This document shows positions 42,790-51,681 of a stretch of 64,000 nt of DNA, one piece after another; within the stretch, counting starts at the first letter, position 1; every line of letters begins with the position of its first letter. The notes under the pieces are model-generated. The model was not told the origin of the DNA. It worked only from the letters and a program-made list of their open reading frames with translations, and searched no databases. The translations under genes and the position numbers were made by a program. Origin of the DNA: Ruegeria lacuscaerulensis (lineage in GTDB: Bacteria > Pseudomonadota > Alphaproteobacteria > Rhodobacterales > Rhodobacteraceae); NCBI RefSeq assembly GCF_013033355.1, contig NZ_WQDY01000001.1, positions 620,001-684,000 on the forward strand. Direction: 5' to 3'.

Positions 42790-42978
42790 TTAATCTTCGA
42801 GCGAAATAAAATCACCCGCCAGTACCTGTTGACGCAGTGACGCCGTAGCAATCCCCTGCATCAACAGCGCCTCACCATGGTTCAAGTATTCCGGCTTGCG
42901 CGTTCGCAGATCCTCGATCCGTTGGGATAGGGAAAGTGGCCGTTGCAGTTGCGACGTATGGACCGGTTTGTCGGACAT
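42790..42978 (-). CDS. Small hypothetical protein, 62 residues
   Basis: A short soluble protein: SDKPVHTSQLQRPLSLSQRI, then EDLRTRKPEYLNHGEALLMQGIATASLRQQVLAGDFISLED. Codon use is normal, AAGGTG lies eight bases before the ATG, and the stop abuts rlmE without overlap, so it looks real. I do not recognise a domain. A two-helix regulatory or binding peptide is possible. Confidence 0.5.
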   Translation of the reverse strand: MSDKPVHTSQLQRPLSLSQRIEDLRTRKPEYLNHGEALLMQGIATASLRQQVLAGDFISLED

Positions 42979-43076
42979 GGAGCACCTTTTAACACAACGG
43001 GTTTTCTACCCGCCCCGTCCTGTTACAGGTGAAATTTGCCGCGAAAATGGCCGAAACCGGGCGAAGCGGTGCCGTT

Positions 43077-44975
43077 TTAGCGGGCCAACTGCCGTTGCAG
43101 TTGCAGCAGTTCCGGGTGGTCGGGTACCCGGTCCAACCCTTGGCTTAGGACGTCCAGAGCCGCTTCAGTTCCGCTGTTGAGTTGGACCAGTTGCACCAGA
43201 ATGGGCCATGCCTCAGCTCTCTGTGGATCCAGTTGTATCACCTCGCGAAAGGCGCGTTCGGCCGCTGGCGCGTTCCGAAAGGTCAAAGCCATCCCGCCCA
43301 GCACCATATGGGTTTCTGGAAAGTCCAGCCGATTGGCAATGGCATCCTGCCATTCTGCCATCACCTGACCAGCCTTTGACTGTTGCCCGGCGGTCAGGGC
43401 TTGTTGCGGAATGGTCAGAAGCTCTTTGGCGACAGCAATACGCACGTTCAACAACGGATCGGACAACAAAGGTTCCAGCCGCTCAATCTGATCGCGGAGC
43501 TCGGCGGAACGTTGCAGCACCACAGCGTTCGCACGGACCAAAGGATCTTGGTCAGACAGCAACCCTGCAGTCTGTGCAGCAACTTCGGCCGAGCCGTAGT
43601 TCTGCAATAGATATGCAGCTGTCGCCCTGACAATACCCGGTTGCGTCTGATCACCCGCAATACCCAACAGCGCCGATGGTCCTTCGGCCTGCCCCGTCAC
43701 TGCAGCGTTGAATACAGTTCCATAATGGGGACCACGGTGAGACGATTCCGGAAACCAATCGGCTATTTGTGCGGCAGCCCAGGATTGGTTTTGATCCGTA
43801 TGGCAATCGGTGCAGGCATCCTGACCCAGTGCCAGATCGGGACGCGGGACGCGAAAACTGTGATCGCGCCGGCCATCCACACCCATGTAAACCCGTTCAA
43901 TCATGTGGCACGATTTGCACTGTGCCCCTGCGCTGCCATCGGGATGGCTATGATGCGCAGACGTATCGTATTCTGCGCGGGCAAGGGTCGGAAAGCGGTC
44001 ATTCCCCGCAACCGAATGGCATTGCGTACAAAGCCCGTTTCCTTCGGCCTTAAGCGTCGCGCTATGTGGCTCGTGGCAATCCATGCAGCCGACCCCTTGC
44101 GCATACATCCGCGACTGCAGGAATGAACCATAGACGTAGACCTCGTCCAGAATTTGGCCATCCGGGTGGTAGAGCCCCGGCCGCAAAACCGCCAGGTTGT
44201 AGGCATCGTGATACGCCGTGCCCGGCAACGGGTTGCCATCCCCATGTGCCTCGCGGCGGGAATGGCAACCGGCACATTGCTGTATCTCGGCCTCAGTCTG
44301 CCCCGCGCCCCATTCCATCGTGAAGCCATATTCCGTCAGGTCGGGGCTGCCCCCCTGCCCGCTCGTCCAGTCAATATGCGCCGAGCCTGGCCCATGGCAT
44401 GCTTCACATCCAACCCCGATTTCCGCCTGGGTAGACGCATATGAGCGCGTGCCTGCGTCATAGTTCTTGTCAAAGCCAGTGGCGTGACACTCGGCACAGC
44501 GCGCATTCCAGTTTTTATAGGGGCCGGTCCAATGCAACCCATCATCGGGCGGCAGGTCCTGATCCGGGTATAAGTGGAACCAACGGTTTTCTTCAGTGTC
44601 CCAAACGACATCAAAGCTTTGCAATTGCCCCGGTTGGGTTTCGAACAGATATTGTTGCAGGGGTTCGATACCGACTACCGAGTGTACCGTGTAATCGTTT
44701 GATACCCCGTCTTTCTCCGTGACCCTGGCGCGCAGTTCGCCGTCACCGGCGAAAAGGACAGACATCCCGTCATGGTCGAACTGTGTACCATTGAAATCCG
44801 CAACAACATGACCGTCCTCTACGTCTGTCCAGGCCAAGGCGTGATGAGATTGCGACCACGCCGCGGCCTCAGCTTCGTGACAATCTTTGCATTGATCGGA
44901 ACCGACATAGACGGGCACCTGAGCTGCGGCGAAGGTCGGCAGCATCAGACCAAGGATAATCCAAAGAGCTTTCAC
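43077..44975 (-). CDS. Octaheme c-type cytochrome with C-terminal HEAT/TPR repeats
   Basis: A 632-residue periplasmic protein with signal peptide MKALWIILGLMLPTFAAA. Eight CXXCH haem sites start at Cys29, 160, 190, 234, 297, 316, 353 and 388, with extra His residues for bis-His ligation. From about residue 425 there is no haem motif. Instead HEAT-like (VRATAAYLLQNYGSAEVAAQTAGLLSDQDPLVRANAV, LLNVRIAVAKELL) and TPR-like (APAAERAFREVIQLDPQRAEAW) repeats follow. Octahaem scaffolds include nitrite, hydroxylamine and tetrathionate reductases, but no substrate-site motif other than CXXCH is visible. The start overlaps the upstream YihY stop (ATGA). Confidence 0.9.
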   Translation of the reverse strand: MKALWIILGLMLPTFAAAQVPVYVGSDQCKDCHEAEAAAWSQSHHALAWTDVEDGHVVADFNGTQFDHDGMSVLFAGDGELRARVTEKDGVSNDYTVHSVVGIEPLQQYLFETQPGQLQSFDVVWDTEENRWFHLYPDQDLPPDDGLHWTGPYKNWNARCAECHATGFDKNYDAGTRSYASTQAEIGVGCEACHGPGSAHIDWTSGQGGSPDLTEYGFTMEWGAGQTEAEIQQCAGCHSRREAHGDGNPLPGTAYHDAYNLAVLRPGLYHPDGQILDEVYVYGSFLQSRMYAQGVGCMDCHEPHSATLKAEGNGLCTQCHSVAGNDRFPTLARAEYDTSAHHSHPDGSAGAQCKSCHMIERVYMGVDGRRDHSFRVPRPDLALGQDACTDCHTDQNQSWAAAQIADWFPESSHRGPHYGTVFNAAVTGQAEGPSALLGIAGDQTQPGIVRATAAYLLQNYGSAEVAAQTAGLLSDQDPLVRANAVVLQRSAELRDQIERLEPLLSDPLLNVRIAVAKELLTIPQQALTAGQQSKAGQVMAEWQDAIANRLDFPETHMVLGGMALTFRNAPAAERAFREVIQLDPQRAEAWPILVQLVQLNSGTEAALDVLSQGLDRVPDHPELLQLQRQLAR

Positions 44976-45838
44976 GGTTGGTCCCCATCATCGCCAACTT
45001 GCAAATCCATGAGCGCGCCATTGTATTCCGCGCCCAATATCAGGATCGCCGCGCAGAGATACAAAAAGATCAGCGCAGCCATCGCTCCGGCCAGACCTGC
45101 ATAGGTGGCACTGTAGGATGCGAATTGGCTGATGTAGATTGAAAAGCCCCATCCGCCCGCGGCCCAAAGCGCCAAAGTCAACAAGACCCCAGGCAGAATT
45201 TGTGACATGGAATGGCGCCGTGTGGGCAGGATCAAATGCGCCAACAAGACAGTTCCGGCTGGAACGGCTACGGTAAACGTCCAGCGCAGGCGGTCCATGG
45301 ACAACCAATGCGATACGTTTACATCTGTCTTTTCCGAAACCAGTTTGGTGTAAACCGGCAAGATGACCTCGACTGCAGCGATGGCCAGAATTGTCGCCCC
45401 ACCGATGATCACCAGACCTAGGCACAGCAACCGCGTTTTCCAGAATGGCCAACTGTCTTGATCATGATAAGCCTGATTCATAGCCGCCCTGACAGCAACC
45501 ACCCCGTTCGAGGCAAAGAAGATGGCCAAAAGGCCGCCCAAAGTAATCACGCCCGACCCCGATTGCTCTAGCACTGCGCGAAGTTCGGATACGATGGGAT
45601 CGGCTACATCCTTGGGCCATGCGCCAAAGATCAATTCGATCAGTTCTTCGGTGACATAACCTTGTGACAACGACCCGGCCAATGCCACTGTGAACAGAAC
45701 AAATGGGAACAGTGCCAACATCAACGACATGGCGACATGGCTACTCATGACAAGGCCGTTTTTGCCACCGAACCGTCCAATGGCCAGCCACAAAGCCTGG
45801 ATTGGGCGACTCAGCGAAGGAATCACTTGAGAAATCAT
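44972..45838 (-). CDS. YihY/BrkB-family inner-membrane protein
   Basis: A 288-residue protein with about six hydrophobic helices and the YihY order: GKNGLVMSSHVAMSLMLALFPFVLFTVAL, then VLEQSGSGVITLGGLLAIFFASNGVVAVRAAMNQAY, and AWGAGGWGFSIYISQFASYSATYAGLAGAMAALIFLYLCA in the form seen here, ending EYNGALMD. The family is an unproven transporter once thought to be RNase BN. ATG at 45838 is preferred over the TTG two codons upstream. The stop overlaps the octahaem cytochrome start, so the two are cotranslated. The reason for this pairing is unknown. Confidence 0.88.
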   Translation of the reverse strand: MISQVIPSLSRPIQALWLAIGRFGGKNGLVMSSHVAMSLMLALFPFVLFTVALAGSLSQGYVTEELIELIFGAWPKDVADPIVSELRAVLEQSGSGVITLGGLLAIFFASNGVVAVRAAMNQAYHDQDSWPFWKTRLLCLGLVIIGGATILAIAAVEVILPVYTKLVSEKTDVNVSHWLSMDRLRWTFTVAVPAGTVLLAHLILPTRRHSMSQILPGVLLTLALWAAGGWGFSIYISQFASYSATYAGLAGAMAALIFLYLCAAILILGAEYNGALMDLQVGDDGDQP

Positions 45839-45988
45839 GATCAAAGCCTAACCCGCCCAACGCGATCACAGAACCGTCAAAACCTCAAAATGGGCAAATT
45901 AACTTCCCCAAACATCTGGATGCATTGCATAATTTTCTGGTCTGTGCAGGATCAAGGTAATCCAACCTGCAACGTCACAGGCAGCTGA

Positions 45989-47071
45989 ATGACCCTGGAT
46001 CCAGAAAACTCCACGTCCTCGCCACGTTTAAAATTAGCGGTCGTGCGCGACGCGGCCATTGTGGCGACACTGACAGTGCTTGCGCTTTATGCGGGGGCGG
46101 CGTTTTTAATCCCGTTGACCATGGCCCTCTTGATCAACGTTCTGATCATAGCGCTTAGCGACCGTGTGATCGCCCTGACCCGCGCGCCTGTCTGGTTAGC
46201 CAATATTGCAGGCGTTACCGTGGTTTTGGCAGGGTTGTTCATGATCATGTATATTCTGGGCAGTCAGGCGACGCAGTTCGCACGCTCGATCAGCGACTAC
46301 GAAAGCCAATTCGACGGAGCCGTCAATCGGATCACCGGACTTGTGGGCAACAATGTAACAACCTTCATACGCGACAATCTGATCAATATCGACATGACCT
46401 ATGTCGCGCGCGTACTGCTGGGCAGCGCCACATCATTGCTGAACCAATTCTTCCTGATCAGCCTTTACGTCGCATTTTTGATGGCCGAAAGACTGGCCTT
46501 TCGCAAGAAAATCCGGCTTGCCGCCGGGAACCCAAAAACCGGTGCCGAGTTCGCTGCGGTGTTGGATGCGATCTCGTTCAGCCTGCAACGCTATGTGGGC
46601 GTGAAAACCTTCATCAGTCTAATTACGGCGGGGATCAGTTACTCAGTGTTCCGAGTTCTTGGCTTAGAATATTCCGAAACATGGGCCGTGTTGACATTTG
46701 CACTGAACTTCATCCCTTCAATCGGGTCGATTATTGCGGTGGTGTTTCCGGCCATGATTGCATTGGTTCAATTCGAAACCATCGGCCCTTTCCTGATCAT
46801 CGTATTCGGTTGCGGGACGATTCAGTTCGCTATCGGCAACTTCCTTGACCCGGCGATGCTGGGCCGGTCACTTAATATGTCGACCTTCCTCGTGATCCTG
46901 GCTCTGACTTTCTGGACAACAGTTTGGGGCATGATAGGGGCGTTCCTGAGTGTGCCTTTAACGGTCTGCATCCTGATCGTATTCAGCCATATCCCCGCCT
47001 TGCGCCCAATCGCGGTTTTGATGTCGCTGGACGGTCGGATTTGGGATGATCAGGGCAACACAGAAACCTGA
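45989..47071 (+). CDS. AI-2E/PerM-family transporter
   Basis: A 360-residue polytopic membrane protein with seven or eight helices. The N-terminal pair of helices (IVATLTVLALYAGAAFLIPLTMALLINVL), a central periplasmic-type loop, and the family C-terminal block (LNFIPSIGSIIAVVFPAMIALVQ; GNFLDPAMLGRSLNMSTFLVILALTFWTTVWGMIGAFLSVPLT) are all present. Family members export small molecules or ions (AI-2 in TqsA, Na+/H+ in others). Its substrate is unknown. It diverges from YihY across 150 bases. The HDAC-like gene overlaps or follows within five bases. Confidence 0.92.
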   Translation: MTLDPENSTSSPRLKLAVVRDAAIVATLTVLALYAGAAFLIPLTMALLINVLIIALSDRVIALTRAPVWLANIAGVTVVLAGLFMIMYILGSQATQFARSISDYESQFDGAVNRITGLVGNNVTTFIRDNLINIDMTYVARVLLGSATSLLNQFFLISLYVAFLMAERLAFRKKIRLAAGNPKTGAEFAAVLDAISFSLQRYVGVKTFISLITAGISYSVFRVLGLEYSETWAVLTFALNFIPSIGSIIAVVFPAMIALVQFETIGPFLIIVFGCGTIQFAIGNFLDPAMLGRSLNMSTFLVILALTFWTTVWGMIGAFLSVPLTVCILIVFSHIPALRPIAVLMSLDGRIWDDQGNTET

Positions 47072-47075
47072 AGCG

Positions 47076-48185
47076 ATGCAGCACCCTCTTTTCATTGGTG
47101 CCGAAATCTATCGGAAGTCCACCTACGGTGCGAAACATCCGCTAGCGATTCCCCGCGTTTCAACAGTTATTGATCTGTGTCGCGCGTTGGGCTGGCTGAA
47201 GGCTGAAAATTATCGCGTGAGCCCCTGCGCCAAACCAAAGGCGCTGCACGCGTTTCATACGCCTGAATACATCGATGCGCTGCAAAAGGCAGAGGCGTCG
47301 CAATTCGTATCAGACGAAACCCGACAAAAACACGGGCTGGGCACCCTGTCCAACCCGGTTTTCCCCGAAATGTATCGTCGACCAGCCACTGCTGCCGGTG
47401 GTTCGATGCTGGGTGCGGAACTAATCCGAGATGGCGGCATTGTTTTTAACCCTGCCGGCGGCACTCATCACGGTTTATCCGACCGAGCCAACGGGTTTTG
47501 CTACCTCAACGATCCTGTCTTGGCGATTCAGTCCCTCATTCGTTACGGATTGAGCCGGATAGTCTACGTCGATATCGACGCCCATCATTGCGACGGAGTC
47601 GAGGCTGCGTTCCACGGTTCTACTAAGGTCAGAATGATATCAATTCATGAAGAGCGCCGCTGGCCATTCAGTGGAACACTGGATGACACTGCGGGAGGAG
47701 CGGCTTTCAACCTGCCCGTCCCTCGGGGCCTGAATGACGACGAATTCTTTGCCATCCTGGAAGAGCTGATACTACCCGCCGCCGCTGCGTTTCGCCCTCA
47801 AGCCATCCTTCTTCAATGCGGTGCCGATGCTGTGGTCGAAGATCCCCTCTCGCGTTTGACCTTGTCCAATAATGCGCATTGGAGGGCAGTGTCGAGTTTG
47901 CAGAAATTGGCGCCGCGGTTCCTCGTTTTAGGTGGCGGCGGCTACAACCCGTGGTCAGTTGCCCGCCTATGGAGCGGCGTTTGGGCAACGCTAAATGGGT
48001 ATGAAATACCGGACGCTCTGGATGCAAATGCGCAGATCATCCTCAAATCCCTGACATGGAGCCGCGGAGGGGGAAAACAGCCGCCCGTACACTGGGTAAA
48101 AACGCTTCGGGACAAGCCACACCTTGGACCAGTTCGTTCTGAATTGTCCGCTAGTCTGACTCGCATCAGGGCAAGAATTCCATAG
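47076..48185 (+). CDS. Histone deacetylase-family amidohydrolase (AcuC/HDAC-like)
   Basis: A 369-residue arginase-deacetylase-fold enzyme. The catalytic region has the paired histidines in NPAGGTHHGLSDRANGFCYLND, zinc ligands Asp and His in YVDIDAHHCDGVEAAF, and the substrate-tunnel glycines LGGGGYNPWSVAR. Bacterial members remove acetyl groups from acetylpolyamines, lysine or small amides. The H-H-C-D variation (usual HHGNG) is noted. I place the start at ATG 47076; an upstream ATG at 47046 would overlap the transporter by 26 bases and adds IRATQKPEA. Likely cotranscribed with the transporter. Confidence 0.88.
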   Translation: MQHPLFIGAEIYRKSTYGAKHPLAIPRVSTVIDLCRALGWLKAENYRVSPCAKPKALHAFHTPEYIDALQKAEASQFVSDETRQKHGLGTLSNPVFPEMYRRPATAAGGSMLGAELIRDGGIVFNPAGGTHHGLSDRANGFCYLNDPVLAIQSLIRYGLSRIVYVDIDAHHCDGVEAAFHGSTKVRMISIHEERRWPFSGTLDDTAGGAAFNLPVPRGLNDDEFFAILEELILPAAAAFRPQAILLQCGADAVVEDPLSRLTLSNNAHWRAVSSLQKLAPRFLVLGGGGYNPWSVARLWSGVWATLNGYEIPDALDANAQIILKSLTWSRGGGKQPPVHWVKTLRDKPHLGPVRSELSASLTRIRARIP

Positions 48186-48296
48186 TGGAACGAAACGTAG
48201 CGGGCTGCTAACCTGATGCTAGCACAGCGCAATTCCGAGCAACCGTTACTATCCCAATTGCATCCCTGCAGCATGAAGATTCAACTGGAATAAGCA

Positions 48297-49274
48297 ATGA
48301 ATGCACACAATCAAATAAATGATCTGAAATCTCGGATGGGGCAGTCTATTATCGGCCAGTCCGACGTGATCGACCGCCTGTTGATCGGACTTTTGGCGAA
48401 CGGAAACTTGCTAATCGAAGGTTTGCCAGGCTTGGCGAAAACCCGAGCCGTCAAAGCAATGGCCCGTAATTTGGATGCCCAGTTCAGCCGAATTCAGTTT
48501 ACTCCAGACCTTTTGCCGTCTGACGTCACTGGAACTGAAGTGTTTCAACAAACACCGGACGGCGGAACATTCCGCTTCGAGCCGGGCCCCATCTTTGCCA
48601 ATATTGTTCTGGCGGACGAAATTAACCGGGCGCCGGCAAAGGTTCAGGCCGCGTTGCTTGAAGCCATGGAAGAGCGTCAGGTCACGGTATCGGGTACGAC
48701 CCACACGATGGACCCGTTATTCATAGTGATGGCAACCCAGAACCCTATCGAGCAAGAAGGGACCTATCCCCTGCCCGAAGCGCAGATGGACCGCTTCCTG
48801 ATGCACGTACAGATCACTTATCCACTCGTCGAAGACGAAGTCGAGGTCATTCGGCTTGTGCGCGGTGAAGACAACGCCACCGCTTCTTCATCCCGAACCG
48901 AAGCTCCTGCGCCGATCCCTCAAGACGCCGTGTTCACCGCAAGGGCGGAAATTGGACAAATACATGTGTCAGACGCAATGGACAGGTATATGGCCGATCT
49001 GGTGCAAGCGACACGAACACCAGACAAGTTCAGCGAGGACTTGGCCAACTGGATTGAGATAGGTGCAAGCCCGCGCGCTTCGCTGGCACTTGACAAATGC
49101 GGTCGTACGCACGCCTGGATGAACGGGCGCGACTATGTGGACCCTGCTGATATCCGGGCCATCGCGCATGACGTTTTCAGACACCGCATTACACTTAGTT
49201 TCGAAGCCGAAGGCGAGGCGAAAACGGCTGACGATGTTGTCGCAGAAATTCTTCGCCTTGTGGCCCTGCCCTAA
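48297..49274 (+). CDS. MoxR-family AAA+ ATPase
   Basis: A 325-residue AAA+ ATPase of the MoxR class, chaperone-like proteins that work with VWA proteins in maturation or stress. Walker A is GLPGLAKTRAVKAMA, Walker B is VLADEINRAPAKVQAALLEAMEERQVT, sensor 1 is FIVMATQNPIEQEGTYPLPEAQMDRFLMHV, and sensor 2 is in ASPRASLALDKCGRTHAWMNGRDYVDP. It is the first gene of the Bat operon (48297-54412). A 111-base gap separates it from the HDAC-like gene, which probably contains the promoter. GGA lies nine bases before the ATG. Confidence 0.95.
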   Translation: MNAHNQINDLKSRMGQSIIGQSDVIDRLLIGLLANGNLLIEGLPGLAKTRAVKAMARNLDAQFSRIQFTPDLLPSDVTGTEVFQQTPDGGTFRFEPGPIFANIVLADEINRAPAKVQAALLEAMEERQVTVSGTTHTMDPLFIVMATQNPIEQEGTYPLPEAQMDRFLMHVQITYPLVEDEVEVIRLVRGEDNATASSSRTEAPAPIPQDAVFTARAEIGQIHVSDAMDRYMADLVQATRTPDKFSEDLANWIEIGASPRASLALDKCGRTHAWMNGRDYVDPADIRAIAHDVFRHRITLSFEAEGEAKTADDVVAEILRLVALP

Positions 49275-49283
49275 GCTGGCGCC

Positions 49284-50231
49284 GTGGCCCGAAATGCCAC
49301 ATATCCCTCTGATCCCCGCATCCATGTGACTGCGCAGCACTTGCTGCAACTTGGTGGCAGGTCTACCGGGCTTAGCTTGCTGCCAAAACAACCAGCCCGT
49401 TCGATCCTGAACGGGCGGCATTCCTCGCGATTGCGCGGACGTGGTCTTAATTTCGAAGAACTGCGCAACTACCTGCCCGGCGACGATATTCGAACCATTG
49501 ATTGGAAAGTCACAGCCAGAACAGGTGCCCCCCACGTCCGCGTTTACACTGAAGAGCGTGACCGCCCTGTCCTGTTGTTGGTTGATCAAAGGGTTTCGAT
49601 GTTCTTCGGAACCAAGGAATTCATGAAATCTGTTGTGGCCGCAGAGGCAGCAGCAATCGCAGCGCATCGAGTATTGGCGCAGGGCGACCGCGTAGGAGGT
49701 ATTGTGTTCGGTGACACTGGTCTAGCAGAACACCGCCCTCAAAGACGTGCGGCGGCGCTTATGCGATTTCTAACTTCTGTCGGAGCCATGAACTGCAATC
49801 TGAATGCAGATTTGCGGTTCGAAACGTCCGTTACGTTGAACGAAGTTTTGAAGCAGGCAGCGCGTATCGCTCATACCAATGCGCTTGTCTGCGTATTTTC
49901 TGATTTCGACGGTGTGGACCAGAACTCGGAAAGCCTGTTTCGCAGACTGTCACACGCAAACGACCTGATCCTGTTTAACATTTCTGATCCCAGCGCACAT
50001 ACAGTTCCGACCGAGGCAAGGCTGACCGTCTCGGACGGAGACCAGCAGATCGAAATCGATGGCTCGACCCCCGATCTGGCACAGCGAATCCGAGAGGCTA
50101 TGGAAGATCGGCTGGCCCAGTTGTCCAAATGGTCCCTAAGATATGGGTTCCCCATCGTTCCGTTGACAACTGCTGAACCAGCGCTGGGACAACTTCTGAA
50201 ACTGTTCGGTCATGGCGGAGGTCCGAGATGA
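49284..50231 (+). CDS. DUF58 domain protein (Bat operon)
   Basis: A 315-residue soluble DUF58 protein. The hallmark SSRLRGRGLNFEELRNYLPGDDIRTIDWKVTARTG, followed by YTEERDRPVLLLVDQRVSMFFG, is the DUF58 plus VWA-like core. The VWA MIDAS here is D-Q-R-V-S, so it only partly matches DxSxS. It starts with GTG nine bases after the moxR stop; no better ATG keeps the N-terminal block. It is normally encoded between MoxR and the membrane VWA proteins and probably acts as a cytosolic subunit in their complex. The stop overlaps the next gene by ATGA. Confidence 0.92.
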   Translation: MARNATYPSDPRIHVTAQHLLQLGGRSTGLSLLPKQPARSILNGRHSSRLRGRGLNFEELRNYLPGDDIRTIDWKVTARTGAPHVRVYTEERDRPVLLLVDQRVSMFFGTKEFMKSVVAAEAAAIAAHRVLAQGDRVGGIVFGDTGLAEHRPQRRAAALMRFLTSVGAMNCNLNADLRFETSVTLNEVLKQAARIAHTNALVCVFSDFDGVDQNSESLFRRLSHANDLILFNISDPSAHTVPTEARLTVSDGDQQIEIDGSTPDLAQRIREAMEDRLAQLSKWSLRYGFPIVPLTTAEPALGQLLKLFGHGGGPR

Positions 50232-50701
50232 GTGCCGACGTCGAAGGCAAGTCCCTTGTCGAACTGCTGGACATGCTGAAACCCGCGCCAGAGCCACAGG
50301 TGATCGCGATGACACCGCAAACCGTGGGGTGGTTAATTTTGGCGGTTTTACTAATCATTGCAGTTCTTTGCGCGGCGCTACTGATACGTCGGCGCCGCAA
50401 GTTGAATGCATACCGCCAATTGGCTCTAGCAAATATTGACGACGCTCAAGGCGATGTAGCCCAAATTGCCGACGTTTTGCGCCGAACGGCACTGGCGGTA
50501 TATCCGCGCTCGCTGGTCGCAGGTCTCTATGGTCGAGAGTGGATTGATTTCCTGAACCGATCTTCGGCTGCGGTCTTTCCTGATGCCCTAGGACATGTTC
50601 TTACCGAAGCGCCCTACAAAGCGACGAGGAATGACCCAGAAGTCGCTGAAATTGCGAAAAAATGGATAAAAACACATCGTGTTGAAGGAGTGTCATGGTA
50701 A
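50228..50701 (+). CDS. DUF4381 small membrane protein (Bat operon)
   Basis: A 157-residue protein with a single transmembrane helix (VGWLILAVLLIIAVLCAALLI, residues about 33-53), followed by basic RRRRK and a helical cytosolic domain with RQLALANIDDAQ and LRRTALAVYPRSLVAGLYGREWIDFLNR, the DUF4381 pattern. It overlaps the DUF58 gene by four bases and the next VWA gene by seven. It is probably the anchor in the MoxR-DUF58-VWA complex. Its function has not been established. Confidence 0.88.
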   Translation: MSADVEGKSLVELLDMLKPAPEPQVIAMTPQTVGWLILAVLLIIAVLCAALLIRRRRKLNAYRQLALANIDDAQGDVAQIADVLRRTALAVYPRSLVAGLYGREWIDFLNRSSAAVFPDALGHVLTEAPYKATRNDPEVAEIAKKWIKTHRVEGVSW

Positions 50702-51681
50702 TCTCCTTCGCTGCGCCTTGGGCCTTCCTTCTTTTACCGGTACCTGCGGTCGTTTATTGGTTCGCTCCGCCATATCGCGAAAAAGCGGCTTCGATCCGAA
50801 TACCTTTTTTCCGCCGCGTGGCTAAAGCGAGTGGCATAGAGCCGCGGTCCGGTTCGTCGATACGCAATCGCGCCAGACTACCCAAGCTAACAATCATACT
50901 AATCTGGTTTCTTCTGGTACTGGCACTTGCGCGACCTGAAAGACTGGCTGACCCGATAATACTCGAAAAATCCGCGCGCGACGTTGTTCTGGCGCTCGAT
51001 ATTTCAGGATCAATGGATCAGCGAGACTTCACGTCAACCGACGGCACACCAAAACAACGGTTAGAGGCTGTGAAAGATGTCATGCGCACTTTCATATCCG
51101 AACGTGAAAGTGATCGAATGGCTTTGATAGTCTTCGGCACCAGAGCCTTCATACAAGCCCCATTTACGCAGGATACCAAAAGCTTAAACGGCTTTCTTGA
51201 TCAGACCGCGGTTGGAATGGCAGGCCCCAACACCGCACTTGGTGACGCTATTGGCTTGGGCATTCGTACGTTCGAATCCAGCGACGTTGATCAGCGTATG
51301 ATGATCGTCCTAAGCGACGGAGCCGACACATCCAGCAGGATGACCCCGATCAATGCAGCCGCCATTGCGGCCGAGAAAGGGGTTGCCGTGTACACGATTG
51401 GCGTCGGCGATCCGAGCGCGACCGGAGAAGACCGTGTCGATCTTCAGGCATTGCAGGATATCGCGGAACGCACGGGTGGCCAGTACTTTTTTGCAGATGA
51501 TGGAGAAGCCCTGACCGACGTCTACCGGCAGATCGATGCGCAAAACCCAAAGATCGTAGAAACGCAAAGTTTCCGCCCAAGGGAAAACCTCGGTCAATAC
51601 CCACTGTTGGCCGCGGTGATTGTGATACTTGCGATCTCAACCTATCTCAGCGTTTTTCAGCACCGCAGGTGGCCCCAATGA
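50695..51681 (+). CDS. batA: Membrane VWA protein, BatA-like
   Basis: A 328-residue protein with N-terminal membrane helices, a VWA domain and a C-terminal helix (YPLLAAVIVILAISTYLSVF). The MIDAS is intact: Asp102-Ser104-Ser106 in VVLALDISGSMDQRD, with a Thr-type residue in the GPNTALGDAIGLGI loop and Asp in MIVLSDGADTSS. BatA-type VWA proteins bind targets in a metal-dependent manner in the periplasm. It lies between DUF4381 (7-base overlap) and the second VWA gene (ATGA overlap). Confidence 0.92.
   Translation: MVISFAAPWAFLLLPVPAVVYWFAPPYREKAASIRIPFFRRVAKASGIEPRSGSSIRNRARLPKLTIILIWFLLVLALARPERLADPIILEKSARDVVLALDISGSMDQRDFTSTDGTPKQRLEAVKDVMRTFISERESDRMALIVFGTRAFIQAPFTQDTKSLNGFLDQTAVGMAGPNTALGDAIGLGIRTFESSDVDQRMMIVLSDGADTSSRMTPINAAAIAAEKGVAVYTIGVGDPSATGEDRVDLQALQDIAERTGGQYFFADDGEALTDVYRQIDAQNPKIVETQSFRPRENLGQYPLLAAVIVILAISTYLSVFQHRRWPQ

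Noticed and set aside
43077..44975. Cytochrome as a nitrite reductase NrfA
   Set aside because: No CXXCK active-site haem motif and length and haem count differ; kept as generic octahaem protein.
45737..45988. 83-residue forward frame in the YihY/PerM gap
   Set aside because: Mostly antisense to YihY, no RBS, atypical composition.
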